Source of the DNA: Acetivibrio alkalicellulosi
Lineage (GTDB): Bacteria > Bacillota > Clostridia > Acetivibrionales > Acetivibrionaceae
Assembly: GCA_008125075.1 (NCBI GenBank)
Contig: VLTH01000003.1
Coordinates: 593,398 to 657,397 of the forward strand
Reading direction: 5' to 3'
Length of the DNA stretch: 64,000 nucleotides
Positions within the stretch are counted from its first letter, which is position 1. Every line of letters starts with the position of its first letter. Shown here piece by piece: positions 7,669 through 17,139 of the stretch. The position numbers were made by a program, and so were the translations under genes. The notes under the pieces are model-generated. The model saw only the letters and a program-made list of their open reading frames with translations. It made no database searches and had not been told where the DNA came from.

Positions 7669-7728
7669 AAAAAAGTCAATTTTCTTTTAAGGAAAGTCAT
7701 AGTTTTTTATATGTAAGGTTGATATCAT
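7669..7728 (+). promoter_or_regulatory. bipartite-operator promoter of the esterase gene
   Basis: AAAAAAGTCAATTT at 7669-7682 is followed 21 bp later by GGAAAGTCATAG (GTCA at 7675 and 7696). A -10 box TATCAT lies at 7723-7728. The same two half-sites and -10 recur at identical spacing before the GH51 operon and the xylanase gene. The second half-site overlaps where a -35 box would be, as for AraC-type activators. This implies a ~200-nt leader before the esterase start. Confidence 0.7.
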
Positions 7729-7773
7729 GGTGTATATAGGTGTTGAATAAACCATATTTTTAAGAAAAGTCAA

Positions 7774-7874
7774 TTAGGATTGATTAAAATACAACTTCAC
7801 TACTATTTCACTGCAGGCCGTATTTGATGCCAAATAGGCTCCGTGAAAAGTGGAATATTTCAGATAATTCTTAA
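7774..7874. repeat. family-1 palindromic intergenic repeat
   Basis: Ends TTAGGATTGATTAAAAT and ATTTCAGATAATTCTTAA are inverted relatives. The core has CACTGCAGGCC, ATTTGATGCCAAATAGGC and TCCGTGAAAAGTGGAA. It aligns over its length with 13390-13479, and in reverse with 19387-19492 and 36029-36134. Confidence 0.75.
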
Positions 7875-7909
7875 TTGATCAAACTTTAAAATTCTTTGAC
7901 ACCAATTAG

Positions 7910-8800
<891 letters not shown>

Positions 8801-9002
8801 AATTTAGCGGCTCACTATCATTTACATCATATGGGTTAAATACTCCAATTGTAAAAGAAATATGAGTTTATGATGATATATCTAATGTCTTAGAATAAGA
8901 TTTATCTAAGAAGCACATGTTATGATTATATTAAAACAACGTGGAGCTAGCAAATTAAAAAGTGTTTTAATTACAAAGATATTTGACATATGATCTAATT
9001 TA

Positions 9003-9032
9003 TTGACAAATGAATAACATTTACACGATAAT
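9003..9032 (+). promoter_or_regulatory. candidate sigma-A promoter for GH43
   Basis: TTGACA at 9003-9008, 18 bp, GATAAT at 9027-9032. It lies 175 bp upstream of the GH43 start. The bipartite operator seen before the esterase is absent here. Confidence 0.5.
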
Positions 9033-9123
9033 AAAGGTAAGTAAATTATTAAAAGTGTTTAGTAAAGTGTTCAAATTGTAAAGGTGTTAATTATAGTTTT
9101 ATTGATTAGGTGCATTATATATG

Positions 9124-9174
9124 AAAGTAGAAGCTCCGTGAAAAGTTGAACTAATATTTGAAGCTAATCCTTAA
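9124..9174. repeat. partial family-1 repeat
   Basis: AAGCTCCGTGAAAAGTTGAA followed by ATATTTGAAGCTAATCCTTAA matches the right half of the element at 7774-7874 in the same orientation; the left half is missing. Confidence 0.65.
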
Positions 9175-9206
9175 TCAGTTTATAAAATCAAAAGGAGAGA
9201 ATTAAA

Positions 9207-10622
9207 GTGTTAAAACAAGGATTAAATCCATACCTTCCATCATGGGAGTACGTTCCAGATGGGGAACCCTATGTTTTTAATAACAGAGTATATGTATATG
9301 GCTCTCATGATCGGTTTAACGGTTATGTATATTGTTTGAATGATTATGTGTGTTGGTCTGCTCCAGTTAATGATCTATCTAATTGGAACTATGAAGGTGT
9401 TATTTATAAAAGAACTGATATTCAAAATAATGAAGATTGTGACAGTTGTTTATATGCTCCTGATGTTACTATTGGCCCGGATGGAAGATACTATTTATAC
9501 TATGTTGACAGCAAACGATCAATAGTATCTGTTGCTGTCTGTGATACTCCTGCAGGAAAATATGAGTTTTATGGTTATGTGCATTATTCTGATGGAGCTA
9601 TTTTGGGCGAAAGAGAGGGTGATGAACCACAATTTGATCCAGGAGTACTTACCGAGGGAGATAAGACATATCTATATACAGGTTTTTGTGCAATTGGTGA
9701 CAAGTCAAGGTCTGGAGCCATGGCAACAGTTCTGGGGTCTGATATGCTTACAATTATTGAGGAGCCGGTTATTATTGCTCCAAGTGAACCTTATAGCAAA
9801 GGGAGTGGTTATGAGGGACATGAATTTTTTGAAGCCCCATCCATAAGAAAAAGGGGAGATACTTATTATTTTATCTATTCCTCAATAGTAATGCATGAAT
9901 TATGTTATGCCACCAGTAAACATCCCACTAAAGGTTTTGAATACAAAGGAGTTATTGTTAGTAATAACGATATTCATATTAGTTCATATAAACCTGCAGA
10001 AAAGCCTATGTATTATGGAGGTAATAACCATGGTAGTATTGTTGAAATAGATCAAAAGTGGTATATATTTTATCATAGGCATACCAATGGAACCAATTTC
10101 AGTAGACAGGGTTGTATGGAGCAGATACAAATTTTAGAGGATGGAATAATTCCTCAAGTTGAAATGACCTCCTGCGGTCCTAACAATGGCCCCTTAAAAG
10201 GATTTGGTGAATATCCTGCTTATCTGGCATGTAATTTATTCTGTAAAGATGAATCAATGTATACAGATTGTACTGGTGCTTGGATGGATAAACAATTTCC
10301 TAAGATCACTCAGGATGGAAGAGATGGAGATGAAGAAGTTGGCTATATTGCTAATATGAAACTTTCTGCTACGGCAGGTTTTAAGTATTTTGATTGTAAA
10401 GGAATAAAGAGAATAAAAATTAAAGTAAGAGGGTATTGTCAAGGTGATTTTGAAGTAAAAACCTCTTGGAATGGTCCAGCTCTTGGAACAATACGGGTAG
10501 GTTTTTCAAATGTGTGGAAAGAATATTCATCTGATATTACAATTCCAGATGGAATTCAGTCCTTGTATTTTACATATAATGGAGATGGAAGCGCCAGCTT
10601 AGCTTCCTTTAAATTAGAATAG
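9207..10622 (+). CDS. GH43 family glycoside hydrolase, cytoplasmic
   Basis: The gene encodes 471 residues from a GTG start preceded by AAAAGGAGAG. There is no signal peptide or dockerin, so it acts on imported oligosaccharides. Five-bladed propeller features of GH43 are visible: LYAPDVTIGPDGRYYLYYV (general Asp region), QFDPGVLTEGDKTYLYTG, HEFFEAPSIRKRGDTYYFIY (catalytic Glu) and NNHGSIVEIDQKWYIFYHRH. The N-terminal Asp region reads VPDGEPYVF. The C-terminal ~120 residues (IANMKLSATAGFKYFDCKG onward) form a CBM6-like beta-sandwich. Likely beta-xylosidase or alpha-L-arabinofuranosidase; GH43 specificity cannot be settled by eye. Confidence 0.85.
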   Translation: MLKQGLNPYLPSWEYVPDGEPYVFNNRVYVYGSHDRFNGYVYCLNDYVCWSAPVNDLSNWNYEGVIYKRTDIQNNEDCDSCLYAPDVTIGPDGRYYLYYVDSKRSIVSVAVCDTPAGKYEFYGYVHYSDGAILGEREGDEPQFDPGVLTEGDKTYLYTGFCAIGDKSRSGAMATVLGSDMLTIIEEPVIIAPSEPYSKGSGYEGHEFFEAPSIRKRGDTYYFIYSSIVMHELCYATSKHPTKGFEYKGVIVSNNDIHISSYKPAEKPMYYGGNNHGSIVEIDQKWYIFYHRHTNGTNFSRQGCMEQIQILEDGIIPQVEMTSCGPNNGPLKGFGEYPAYLACNLFCKDESMYTDCTGAWMDKQFPKITQDGRDGDEEVGYIANMKLSATAGFKYFDCKGIKRIKIKVRGYCQGDFEVKTSWNGPALGTIRVGFSNVWKEYSSDITIPDGIQSLYFTYNGDGSASLASFKLE

Positions 10623-10659
10623 ACATTCATTCTCATCATATAGGATGAAAAATTATAGT

Positions 10660-10690
10660 GTAGTGAAGTAGTAGTGAAGTAGTAGTGAAA
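10660..10690. repeat. 11-bp tandem repeat, nearly three units
   Basis: GTAGTGAAGTA occurs at 10660 and 10671 and again, incomplete, at 10682. It lies between GH43 and licB, just before a 70-bp segment shared with 13670-13733. Confidence 0.85.
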
Positions 10691-10697
10691 GCAATAT

Positions 10698-10766
10698 AAC
10701 AGGCTCTATAACTTACTTTACAGTGTTTCTTCCATATATATTTAAACACTAAAAATGTATGCACCC
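10698..10766 (+). repeat. 70-bp segment shared with the araC upstream region
   Basis: AACAGGCTCTATAACTTACT, TTACAGTGTTTCTTCCAT and ATGCACCC align with 13670-13733 (AACAGCTCTATGACTTGCT, TTACAATGTTACTTCCAT, ATGCACCC). Both lie 160-250 bp upstream of a gene (licB and the AraC regulator). Confidence 0.65.
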
Positions 10767-10782
10767 GCATGCAAGCTTTTGC

Positions 10783-10811
10783 TTGACATTACAAGAAAAA
10801 TATTCTATAAT
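10783..10811 (+). promoter_or_regulatory. licB promoter, consensus sigma-A
   Basis: TTGACA at 10783-10788, exactly 17 bp, TATAAT at 10806-10811. Both hexamers are perfect. It lies about 170 bp before the licB start and directly before a palindromic operator, so strong expression must be held down by a repressor. Confidence 0.85.
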
Positions 10812-10815
10812 TAAA

Positions 10816-10829
10816 CTAACGCGCGTTAG
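10816..10829 (+). promoter_or_regulatory. LacI-type operator in the licB leader
   Basis: CTAACGCGCGTTAG is a perfect 14-bp palindrome with the central CG common to LacI-family operators. It lies 4 bp after the -10 box, over the transcription start. It resembles the GCGCG-centred operator I recall for GlyR3 at celC of C. thermocellum. The LacI-type gene just downstream of licB is the obvious candidate ligand. Confidence 0.75.
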
Positions 10830-10983
10830 CTATTGTTATTCTATCAATTAATTCAATACACTTTAATTAATATTTCAAAAAAACACTTCTATATAGAAAT
10901 CGATCTATAAAATAAAATAACAATGGAGGTTACAAAACTTAACATGTTGTTTTTTAAAAGAATGTTTTTTTGGGAGGTATTAA

Positions 10984-12042
10984 ATGTTAAAAAAATTTTT
11001 ATTATCCATTACTATAGCAGTTGTACTTGTTTGTACAGTTGTCTTTTCTGTTCCTACAGAAAGTTATGCATCTAGGGAAATAAGAACAACAGCTTTTGAA
11101 GCTTATTTTTCGAATTACAACTCCAGTTTGTGGGAAAAAGCCGATTGGGATAATGGACAAATGTTTAATTGTATGTGGGTACCCAGCCAGGTTTCAATAG
11201 TAAACGGAAGAATGGTTCTTACATTAGATCAGGGTAACCCAGGATGCCAATATCCATATAAAAGTGGTGAGTACCGAACTACGGAATATTTTGGATATGG
11301 ATACTATGAAGTAAGAATGAAGCCAGCAAAAAATATCGGGACTGTATCATCCTTTTTTACATACACAGGACCTTGGGACGGTGATCCATGGGATGAAATA
11401 GACATTGAGTTTGTAGGAAAAGATACAACTAAAGTCCAATTTAATTGGTGGAAAGATGGAGTAGGAGGTAATGAGTATTATTACAACTTAGGTTTTGATG
11501 CATCACAAAGCTTTAATACATATGGCTTTGATTGGAAACGAAATTCAATTGATTTTTATGTAAATGGAGTTAAAGTTCATACCGGTAATAGAAACATACC
11601 AAATACTCCAGGTAAAATTATGATGAATTTGTGGCCAGGTATAGGTGTTGATGATTGGCTAGGGCCTTATTGTGGAAGAACTCCATTAACAGCAGAATAT
11701 GAATACGTAAAATACTTTCCTAATGGTTTTCCGGGGAATCAACCTCCACCTACAACTCCAACACCTACAACTCCACCACCTACAACTCCACCACCTACAA
11801 CTCCACCTACAGCTACACCTACAACTACACCTGTTACAATTACAAAAGGTGATATAAATGGAGATGGAGTAATAGACTCAACTGACTACATATTGATAAG
11901 AAGATACTTGCTTGGTATAATAACTGACTTTTCATATCAACATGGAAGACAAGCTGCTGATATAAATAATGATGGTCAAATCAACTCAACAGATGTAGCA
12001 TTGTTGAGGCGTTATATACTTGGGATTATACATAGTTTTTAA
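10984..12042 (+). CDS. licB: GH16 lichenase (LicB-like) with type I dockerin
   Basis: The gene encodes 352 residues after GGGAGG. Signal peptide 1-29 (ends SYAS). The GH16 domain, ~33-250, carries WDEIDIEF with nucleophile Glu138, Asp140 and acid/base Glu142, and is very similar to C. thermocellum LicB (YPYKSGEYRTTEYFGYGYYE). A Pro/Thr linker follows at ~252-288. The dockerin at 290-350 has two calcium loops, DINGDGVIDSTDY and DINNDGQINSTDV. It hydrolyses beta-1,3-1,4-glucan in the cellulosome. Transcription starts from a consensus promoter with a LacI-type operator, and a terminator follows. The assignment is firm. Confidence 0.96.
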   Translation: MLKKFLLSITIAVVLVCTVVFSVPTESYASREIRTTAFEAYFSNYNSSLWEKADWDNGQMFNCMWVPSQVSIVNGRMVLTLDQGNPGCQYPYKSGEYRTTEYFGYGYYEVRMKPAKNIGTVSSFFTYTGPWDGDPWDEIDIEFVGKDTTKVQFNWWKDGVGGNEYYYNLGFDASQSFNTYGFDWKRNSIDFYVNGVKVHTGNRNIPNTPGKIMMNLWPGIGVDDWLGPYCGRTPLTAEYEYVKYFPNGFPGNQPPPTTPTPTTPPPTTPPPTTPPTATPTTTPVTITKGDINGDGVIDSTDYILIRRYLLGIITDFSYQHGRQAADINNDGQINSTDVALLRRYILGIIHSF

Positions 12043-12084
12043 TATTAGGCATTAATGCCGTTAAATATACCCATTATTTTTTAT

Positions 12085-12126
12085 ACCAGCCGGTACAAGT
12101 AAAGTATTATCGGCTGGTTTATTTTT
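12085..12126 (+). terminator. licB terminator
   Basis: Stem ACCAGCCG (12085-12092) / CGGCTGGT (12111-12118) followed by TTATTTTTT on the plus strand. It overlaps the 3' end of the converging lacI gene. Confidence 0.85.
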
Positions 12127-13180
12127 TGCTTTTACAAGACTCTCTTTTTACGATTGAAGCATTAACTATTTTTTGAACAGGTGTTAAAGTGCCTTTTTCG
12201 ACGGATTGTATAAGTAACTCTGCGGTAGTTCTTGCAACGTCAGATAAGGATACACTTACAGTAGTAAGTGGTGGTGACATATATCCCGATATCTTAATGT
12301 TATCAAACCCAATTATTGATATATCATCGGGAATTTTCAGTTTTGATTCACTAATGGCAGTGTATGCTCCTACAGCCATGGTATCATTACTTACAAATAC
12401 AGCTGTTGGAGGATTATGGGACTGTAGAATTTTTTTCATAGCTACATATCCACTTGGTTCTGTAAAATCACCATATCCAATATACTCATCGTTAAGGTGT
12501 AATTTATAATCGTACAAAGCCTGCTTGAAACCATCAAATCTTTTTTTTCCTGATAGTTTTCCTAAATCTCCTGTAACTATGCCAATATTTCTGTGTCCAA
12601 GTTCAATAAGGTACTTTGCTGTATCATAAGCTGCCTGGTGGTTGTTTGTATTTATATATATAGCCTTATTTTCATTAAAACTCTCAATTTCAATATCCAC
12701 AGCAGCTAAAATAAAATTTTGTTTCATTTGCTGAAGTATTTTTTTATAATCTTCTTTGCCACTGCCAATAACTACTCCACCATCAATCCTTTTTTCGTGA
12801 AAAGCACTATGTATCTTCCACAATTCACTAGTACTATAAATAGTAGATACCAGCACATAATAGTGTGTTTTATTGGCCTGGTCAATAAATGCATTGGTAA
12901 ATGGTGCAAAAAAAGTATTATCATATAATAAAGCTTCATCATTTTTTATAACATGATGTGGATTTTCATTGTCTTTAATATCAACTACAAATATACCTAA
13001 TGTTGAATTTTTTATACCTGCTAGCCTTCTTGCAGAAGAATTTGGGTAATAATTATATTCTCTTATTGCGTTTAATACTTTTTCTCGTGTTGATGAAGGT
13101 ATATCTGGATAATTATTAATTACACGAGATACTGTGCTTCTAGATACTCCAACAATTTTTGCAATATCTTCACTTTTCAT
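12119..13180 (-). CDS. LacI family transcriptional repressor
   Basis: The gene encodes 353 residues from the ATG at 13180, preceded by AAAGGATGG; an upstream ATG at 13237 has no ribosome binding site. The helix-turn-helix MKSEDIAKIVGVSRSTVSRV and hinge (NYYPNSSARRLAG) are typical of LacI/GalR. The effector domain includes FVSNDTMAVGAY and DDISIIGFDN. It is convergent with licB, whose promoter carries a perfect LacI-type palindrome, so it likely represses licB and responds to a beta-glucan oligosaccharide, as GlyR3 does with laminaribiose. The ligand is an inference. No copy of the palindrome is seen upstream of this gene itself. Confidence 0.92.
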   Translation of the reverse strand: MKSEDIAKIVGVSRSTVSRVINNYPDIPSSTREKVLNAIREYNYYPNSSARRLAGIKNSTLGIFVVDIKDNENPHHVIKNDEALLYDNTFFAPFTNAFIDQANKTHYYVLVSTIYSTSELWKIHSAFHEKRIDGGVVIGSGKEDYKKILQQMKQNFILAAVDIEIESFNENKAIYINTNNHQAAYDTAKYLIELGHRNIGIVTGDLGKLSGKKRFDGFKQALYDYKLHLNDEYIGYGDFTEPSGYVAMKKILQSHNPPTAVFVSNDTMAVGAYTAISESKLKIPDDISIIGFDNIKISGYMSPPLTTVSVSLSDVARTTAELLIQSVEKGTLTPVQKIVNASIVKRESCKSKK

Positions 13181-13205
13181 AATCAACCATCCTTTTTGAA
13201 GAAGC

Positions 13206-13318
13206 TTAAATGCCATTGCAATTTGCTTACCTGGCAAACATGCATATGCGCAGTAAATTCATTCCCATTATACTTATAGTCTTATGTTGGTGAGCTTTTT
13301 GCTCATGAGTATATTGTA
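13206..13318 (+). repeat. family-3 structured repeat
   Basis: AAATGCCATTGCAATTTGCT, GGCAAACATGCATATGCGCAG, ATTCATTCCCATTATACTT and GTGAGCTTTTTGCTCATGAG align with 34934-35085 and, reversed, with 32102-32215. The hairpin TGAGCTTTTTGCTCA is perfect. The element overlaps the leader of the lacI gene. Confidence 0.7.
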
Positions 13319-13389
13319 ATAATTAAACCTATTTTCACACAAGAAGAAATACTCTTTTTAGATGTGTGTTAATAATGAAATGTAACTAC

Positions 13390-13479
13390 TTAGGATTGCT
13401 GAAAATCTATTTCAACGGCCTTAGTTGATGCCAAATAAGCTCCGTAAAAAGTGCAAGTATTATTTCAGACAGTCCTTAA
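13390..13479. repeat. family-1 repeat with internal deletion
   Basis: Ends TTAGGATTGCTGAAAAT and ATTTCAGACAGTCCTTAA are inverted relatives. The core GTTGATGCCAAATAAGCTCC matches 7774-7874, but about 16 bp of the left core are absent. Confidence 0.75.
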
Positions 13480-13480
13480 T

Positions 13481-13928
13481 TAAATTTCATTTTTTATATA
13501 TAGTATACCATATTCAATAGAATTTAAATATACGTTTCTACATAATGGTGCATTAAATAAAAGTATTTAAAAATATTCCGGAAACTCAAGTTTTACAGTT
13601 TAAAGCATGTAAATCCTTCTAAGGGGCGAGTAAAACTCGCTTTGGTCAAACAATGATCTCCGTCACATTAACAGCTCTATGACTTGCTTTACAATGTTAC
13701 TTCCATGTTTCTTCACTTAAATAATATGCACCCCTGAAAGTTAGTTTTATTTACGATACATTTTTTTGTTGTATGAAGATAATTATAATGCTCTAGTTAG
13801 AGTTAATTCAAGTGACTTACATCACAAAACATATACTTTAAATAACTTAAGTTTATGAAATTAAATTGACTATTTTTCCAGTGGTTTATATAATATATAT
13901 ATCAGTTAGTTTAAATAGGAGAAAAAGA
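13481..13928. other. intergenic region upstream of the araC-type gene
   Basis: AT-rich, without a convincing gene. It holds a small hairpin, GCGAGTAAAACTCGC (13625-13639), and a ~65-bp segment (13670-13733) homologous to the one upstream of licB (10698-10766). No confident promoter was assigned. Confidence 0.5.
13670..13733 (+). repeat. segment shared with the licB upstream region
   Basis: AACAGCTCTATGACTTGCT and TTACAATGTTACTTCCAT, then ATGCACCC, align with 10698-10766 at roughly three quarters of positions. Confidence 0.65.
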
Positions 13929-14702
13929 ATGATTAAAGTCATTTATTGTGGATATAATTATTATAATGCTGATTTTGATATAATTGACAGACCAAAAGGG
14001 AGTGGAGATTATTTACTTCTTTATTTTTTGACGCCCATGAAAGTAGAACTTGATAACAAGCTTGTGAAAGCACCTTCAAAAAGCTTTTTAATATATTCAC
14101 CAAATCACAAGCAATGGTATCAGGCATATAAAAGATTTGGAAATAGCTTTGTTCATTTTAGTGGTGATGATAAATTGATATCAGAGTTAGCCGTTCCATT
14201 AAACCAAATTTTTCATATTGAAAATACAGCAAAGATTCAAGAATATTTTCGTTGGATTGAAAATGAATTTATTAATCGAACACTTTTTCATGAACATCAA
14301 CAGGATGCTAATGTAAGAAGTCTTCTTGTGGAAATTGCCAGAAATCTTAGAAGTTCTGATACATGCATAGTCAAAAACACACGACGGCAAGAATTTGAAA
14401 AAATTCGCTATAAGATACTTGGTAATCTTGATTATCAATGGACTGCTGAAAAAATGGCGTCCCTTGCTCATATGAGTACAAGCCAGTTCTACTCCATTTA
14501 TCAAGAAGAATTTCATCAGTCTCCGAAGGCTGCCCTCATTGAAGCACGCATGGAATATGCCAAGTATCTATTAAGCAATAATTCTCTGAAAGTTAGTCAG
14601 ATCGCTAAAATGATTGGTTATGAAAACGAATATCACTTTATACGTCACTTTAAAAAACAGTTTGGAGTAGCACCAGGCCAATATAGAAAGTCATTAAGTT
14701 AA
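13929..14702 (+). CDS. AraC family transcriptional regulator
   Basis: The gene encodes 257 residues from the ATG after TAGGAGAAAAAGA; an upstream in-frame ATG has no ribosome binding site. The N-terminal ~150 residues are a cupin-like sensing domain (GSGDYLLLYFLTPMKVEL). The C-terminal ~100 hold the two helix-turn-helix motifs of AraC/XylS: WTAEKMASLAHMSTSQFYSI and SQIAKMIGYENEYHFIRHFK, then FGVAPGQYRKS. It is convergent with the GH51-araB-araD operon. It is the natural candidate for the activator that binds the 21-bp direct repeats upstream of the esterase, GH51 and xylanase genes; that link is inferred from spacing and location. Confidence 0.93.
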   Translation: MIKVIYCGYNYYNADFDIIDRPKGSGDYLLLYFLTPMKVELDNKLVKAPSKSFLIYSPNHKQWYQAYKRFGNSFVHFSGDDKLISELAVPLNQIFHIENTAKIQEYFRWIENEFINRTLFHEHQQDANVRSLLVEIARNLRSSDTCIVKNTRRQEFEKIRYKILGNLDYQWTAEKMASLAHMSTSQFYSIYQEEFHQSPKAALIEARMEYAKYLLSNNSLKVSQIAKMIGYENEYHFIRHFKKQFGVAPGQYRKSLS

Positions 14703-14712
14703 ATATTAACAT

Positions 14713-15411
14713 TTATTTCTGACCGTAATAAGCATTTGCTCCATGCTTTCTTAGATAATGCTTATCAATAAGTTCTTTCTGAATTGGTTCGACTTGAGGA
14801 TTTATCATAATAGTGTGCCATGCCATAAATGCAGTTTCCTCAAGTACAACAGCATTATGCACAGAGTTAAGGGCACTAGTTCCCCATGAAAAAGGGCCAT
14901 GAGAATATACAAGGCATGCTGGAATCTCTGTTGCACATATATTTCTTTCTTTTATTGTTTGAACAATTAAACTTCCTGTTTGAGCTTCATAACAATCACT
15001 TATTGTTTCCTTTGACATTTTTTTAGTACATGGAATTTCACCATAAAAATAATCAGCATGAGTTGTTCCAAATGGAGATATTCCCATTCCCGATTGAGCA
15101 AATATTGTTGCCCAGCGTGAATGGGTGTGTGTAATTCCACCAATTTGATCAAAAGCCTTATATAAAGCTAGATGAGTAGGTGTATCCGAGGAAGGATTGA
15201 AATTACCCTCTACTTTTTGCCCCGAGTTTAGTTCAACTACAACCATGTCTTCAGCTTTCATTTCATCATATTCAATGCCTGATGGTTTTATTACAACCAG
15301 ACCTTTTTCCCGGTCAATACCCGAAACATTACCCCATGTAAATGTAACAAGATTATATTTAGGTAAAAGCAAATTAGCCTTTAAAACCTCGTATTTAAGT
15401 TGTTCAAGCAT
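14713..15411 (-). CDS. araD: L-ribulose-5-phosphate 4-epimerase
   Basis: The gene encodes 232 residues, a class II aldolase/epimerase fold. [20 protein letters not shown], then [20 protein letters not shown], then the zinc ligands HTHS and, later, YSHGPFSWG are diagnostic. It converts L-ribulose 5-phosphate to D-xylulose 5-phosphate, the last committed step of arabinose use. The ATG overlaps the kinase stop (TAATG), so the two are translationally coupled. It ends 10 bp from the converging AraC-type gene, leaving no room for a separate terminator. Confidence 0.95.
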   Translation of the reverse strand: MLEQLKYEVLKANLLLPKYNLVTFTWGNVSGIDREKGLVVIKPSGIEYDEMKAEDMVVVELNSGQKVEGNFNPSSDTPTHLALYKAFDQIGGITHTHSRWATIFAQSGMGISPFGTTHADYFYGEIPCTKKMSKETISDCYEAQTGSLIVQTIKERNICATEIPACLVYSHGPFSWGTSALNSVHNAVVLEETAFMAWHTIMINPQVEPIQKELIDKHYLRKHGANAYYGQK

Positions 15412-17030
15412 TACAAATCACCCCTTTTCATATCTTGCCATGATTCAATAACTGAAATTTCAGCTCCAAAACATTTTTTGTATACCTCTAAATACTTTTG
15501 AAAACCATCAATATCTGATTTACATGGATGAATAGTGCTAATTTGGGTCATGTTAAATACTTCAGTTGAAAGAAAGCTTTCTAGAGATAGGTATTTTTCT
15601 TTATTTAGCATGTATGATGCAAGTAAAGATATTCCCCATGCACCACCTTCGTCTGCAGTTTCTATAACAGAAATTGGAGTATTTAAAGCACTTGCCATGA
15701 ACCTTTGTGCTACTCCTTTTGTTTTAAATAAACCACCATGACCTACAAGGTGTTTTATTTTAACATTTTCTTTGTCAAATAATTTATCCATATTTATTTT
15801 CAGAGCAGCCATTGACGAATATAACTGTGCGCGCATAAAGTTTGCAAGATTGAAATTGGAATCAGGCATACGAACAAACATAGGCATTCCATTATCTATA
15901 TTGAAAATAGGCTCACCTGAAAGGAAATTATATGATAATAGACCTCCGCAATCACTATTACCATCAGTTGCCTTTTGATAAAGTTTTTCAAACACTATAT
16001 TCATATCTGTTTCTCCACCTAAAATAGAAGAAATCTCAGAGAATAACCTTACCCATGCATTTAAGTCAGATGTACAGTTATTACAATGTACCATTGCAAC
16101 AGGATTTCCTGTTGGTGTTGTAACCATATCAAATTCATGATTATTGCTTAAAGATGAGTTTTCCAAAACTACCATTGAAAATATTGAAGTTCCAGAGGAA
16201 ACACAGCCAGTATTTGGTGCTACACAGTTTGTAGCAGTTAGTCCCGTTGTTGCATCTCCTTCAGGTGGACAAAGTGGAATTCCAGATTCTAAGTTCTCGG
16301 TAGGGTCAATCATTCTAGCCCCGTCAGTAGTTAATTTTCCAGAAAACTCTCCAGCAAGCTTTATTTGAGGAAGAATATCTTTCAATTTCCAAGAGTAACT
16401 ATAATCACAAATAAGGTCATCAAAGATATTAATCATATTAGTGTTATAGGAATTATGCTCACTGTCAACAGGAAACATACCTGAAGCATCACCTATGCCT
16501 AATGCTTTTTGTCCTGTTAACTGCCAATGTATGTAGCCTGCCAATGTTGTTATAAATGAAATATCTTTTACATGTTTTTCACCATTAAGAATAGCTTGAT
16601 ATAGGTGAGCTATACTCCATCGCTGTGGTATATTAAAGGAAAATTTTGATGTTAAAGTTTTGGCAGCATTTTCAGTTGTAGTATTACGCCATGTTCTAAA
16701 AGGAACAAGAAGATTATCTTCACTATCAAAGGCAAGATACCCATGCATCATTGCGGAAAACCCCATGGCTGCCAGCTTTTTAATTTCTGTTCCATATTTT
16801 ATTTTTACATCATCACATAATGAACGATATGCACTTTGTAAGCCTGCCCAAACATCGTTGATATGGTAAGTCCAAAAACCGTCTTCAAGACGATTTTCCC
16901 ATTCAAAATAGCCTTTAGCAATTGGCTTGTTTGATTGATCAATTAGTACAGCTTTTATCCTTGTTGAACCAAATTCAACACCAAGCACAGCCTTACCAGT
17001 TTCAATAATTTCTTTTGCCGAAATCTTCAT
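15411..17030 (-). CDS. araB: FGGY-family ribulokinase
   Basis: The gene encodes 539 residues. It starts after GGAAGGTTCAAAT. The FGGY sugar-kinase fold shows the phosphate loop [30 protein letters not shown], and the C-terminal [20 protein letters not shown] and [15 protein letters not shown]. The family alone does not fix the sugar, but fusion of its stop to the araD start, the GH51 gene upstream and an isomerase nearby make L-ribulose the likely substrate. It belongs to the clostridial branch often annotated only as 'ATPase' or xylulokinase, not the E. coli AraB type. Cytoplasmic. Confidence 0.85.
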   Translation of the reverse strand: MKISAKEIIETGKAVLGVEFGSTRIKAVLIDQSNKPIAKGYFEWENRLEDGFWTYHINDVWAGLQSAYRSLCDDVKIKYGTEIKKLAAMGFSAMMHGYLAFDSEDNLLVPFRTWRNTTTENAAKTLTSKFSFNIPQRWSIAHLYQAILNGEKHVKDISFITTLAGYIHWQLTGQKALGIGDASGMFPVDSEHNSYNTNMINIFDDLICDYSYSWKLKDILPQIKLAGEFSGKLTTDGARMIDPTENLESGIPLCPPEGDATTGLTATNCVAPNTGCVSSGTSIFSMVVLENSSLSNNHEFDMVTTPTGNPVAMVHCNNCTSDLNAWVRLFSEISSILGGETDMNIVFEKLYQKATDGNSDCGGLLSYNFLSGEPIFNIDNGMPMFVRMPDSNFNLANFMRAQLYSSMAALKINMDKLFDKENVKIKHLVGHGGLFKTKGVAQRFMASALNTPISVIETADEGGAWGISLLASYMLNKEKYLSLESFLSTEVFNMTQISTIHPCKSDIDGFQKYLEVYKKCFGAEISVIESWQDMKRGDL

Positions 17031-17139
17031 ATTTGAACCTTCCTTTAATTAATTTTTATACTTTTTAATATATAGTTAGTTCTCATAAATCAGTTTACTT
17101 CAAAATAATTTTAGAAAATTGGAAATTTATAATTTAGCA

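Larger units (their letters stand above)
8801..9206 (+). other. intergenic region with a decayed coding remnant and a promoter
   Basis: Just after the esterase stop, another frame reads [20 protein letters not shown] then, past a stop, VYDDISNVLE. This looks like the end of a beta-sandwich domain of a lost carbohydrate-active protein, broken by stops. The rest is AT-rich and holds the GH43 promoter (9003-9032) and part of a family-1 repeat (9124-9174). Confidence 0.45.

Noticed and set aside
10660-10690. CRISPR or VNTR significance of the 11-bp tandem repeat
   Set aside because: Fewer than three units; too short to support a function.
13855-13880. Another bipartite operator near the AraC-type gene (ATTGACTATTTTT on the plus strand)
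   Set aside because: Only one half-site is recognisable; the second half-site at 21 bp and the -10 at the fixed offset are absent.
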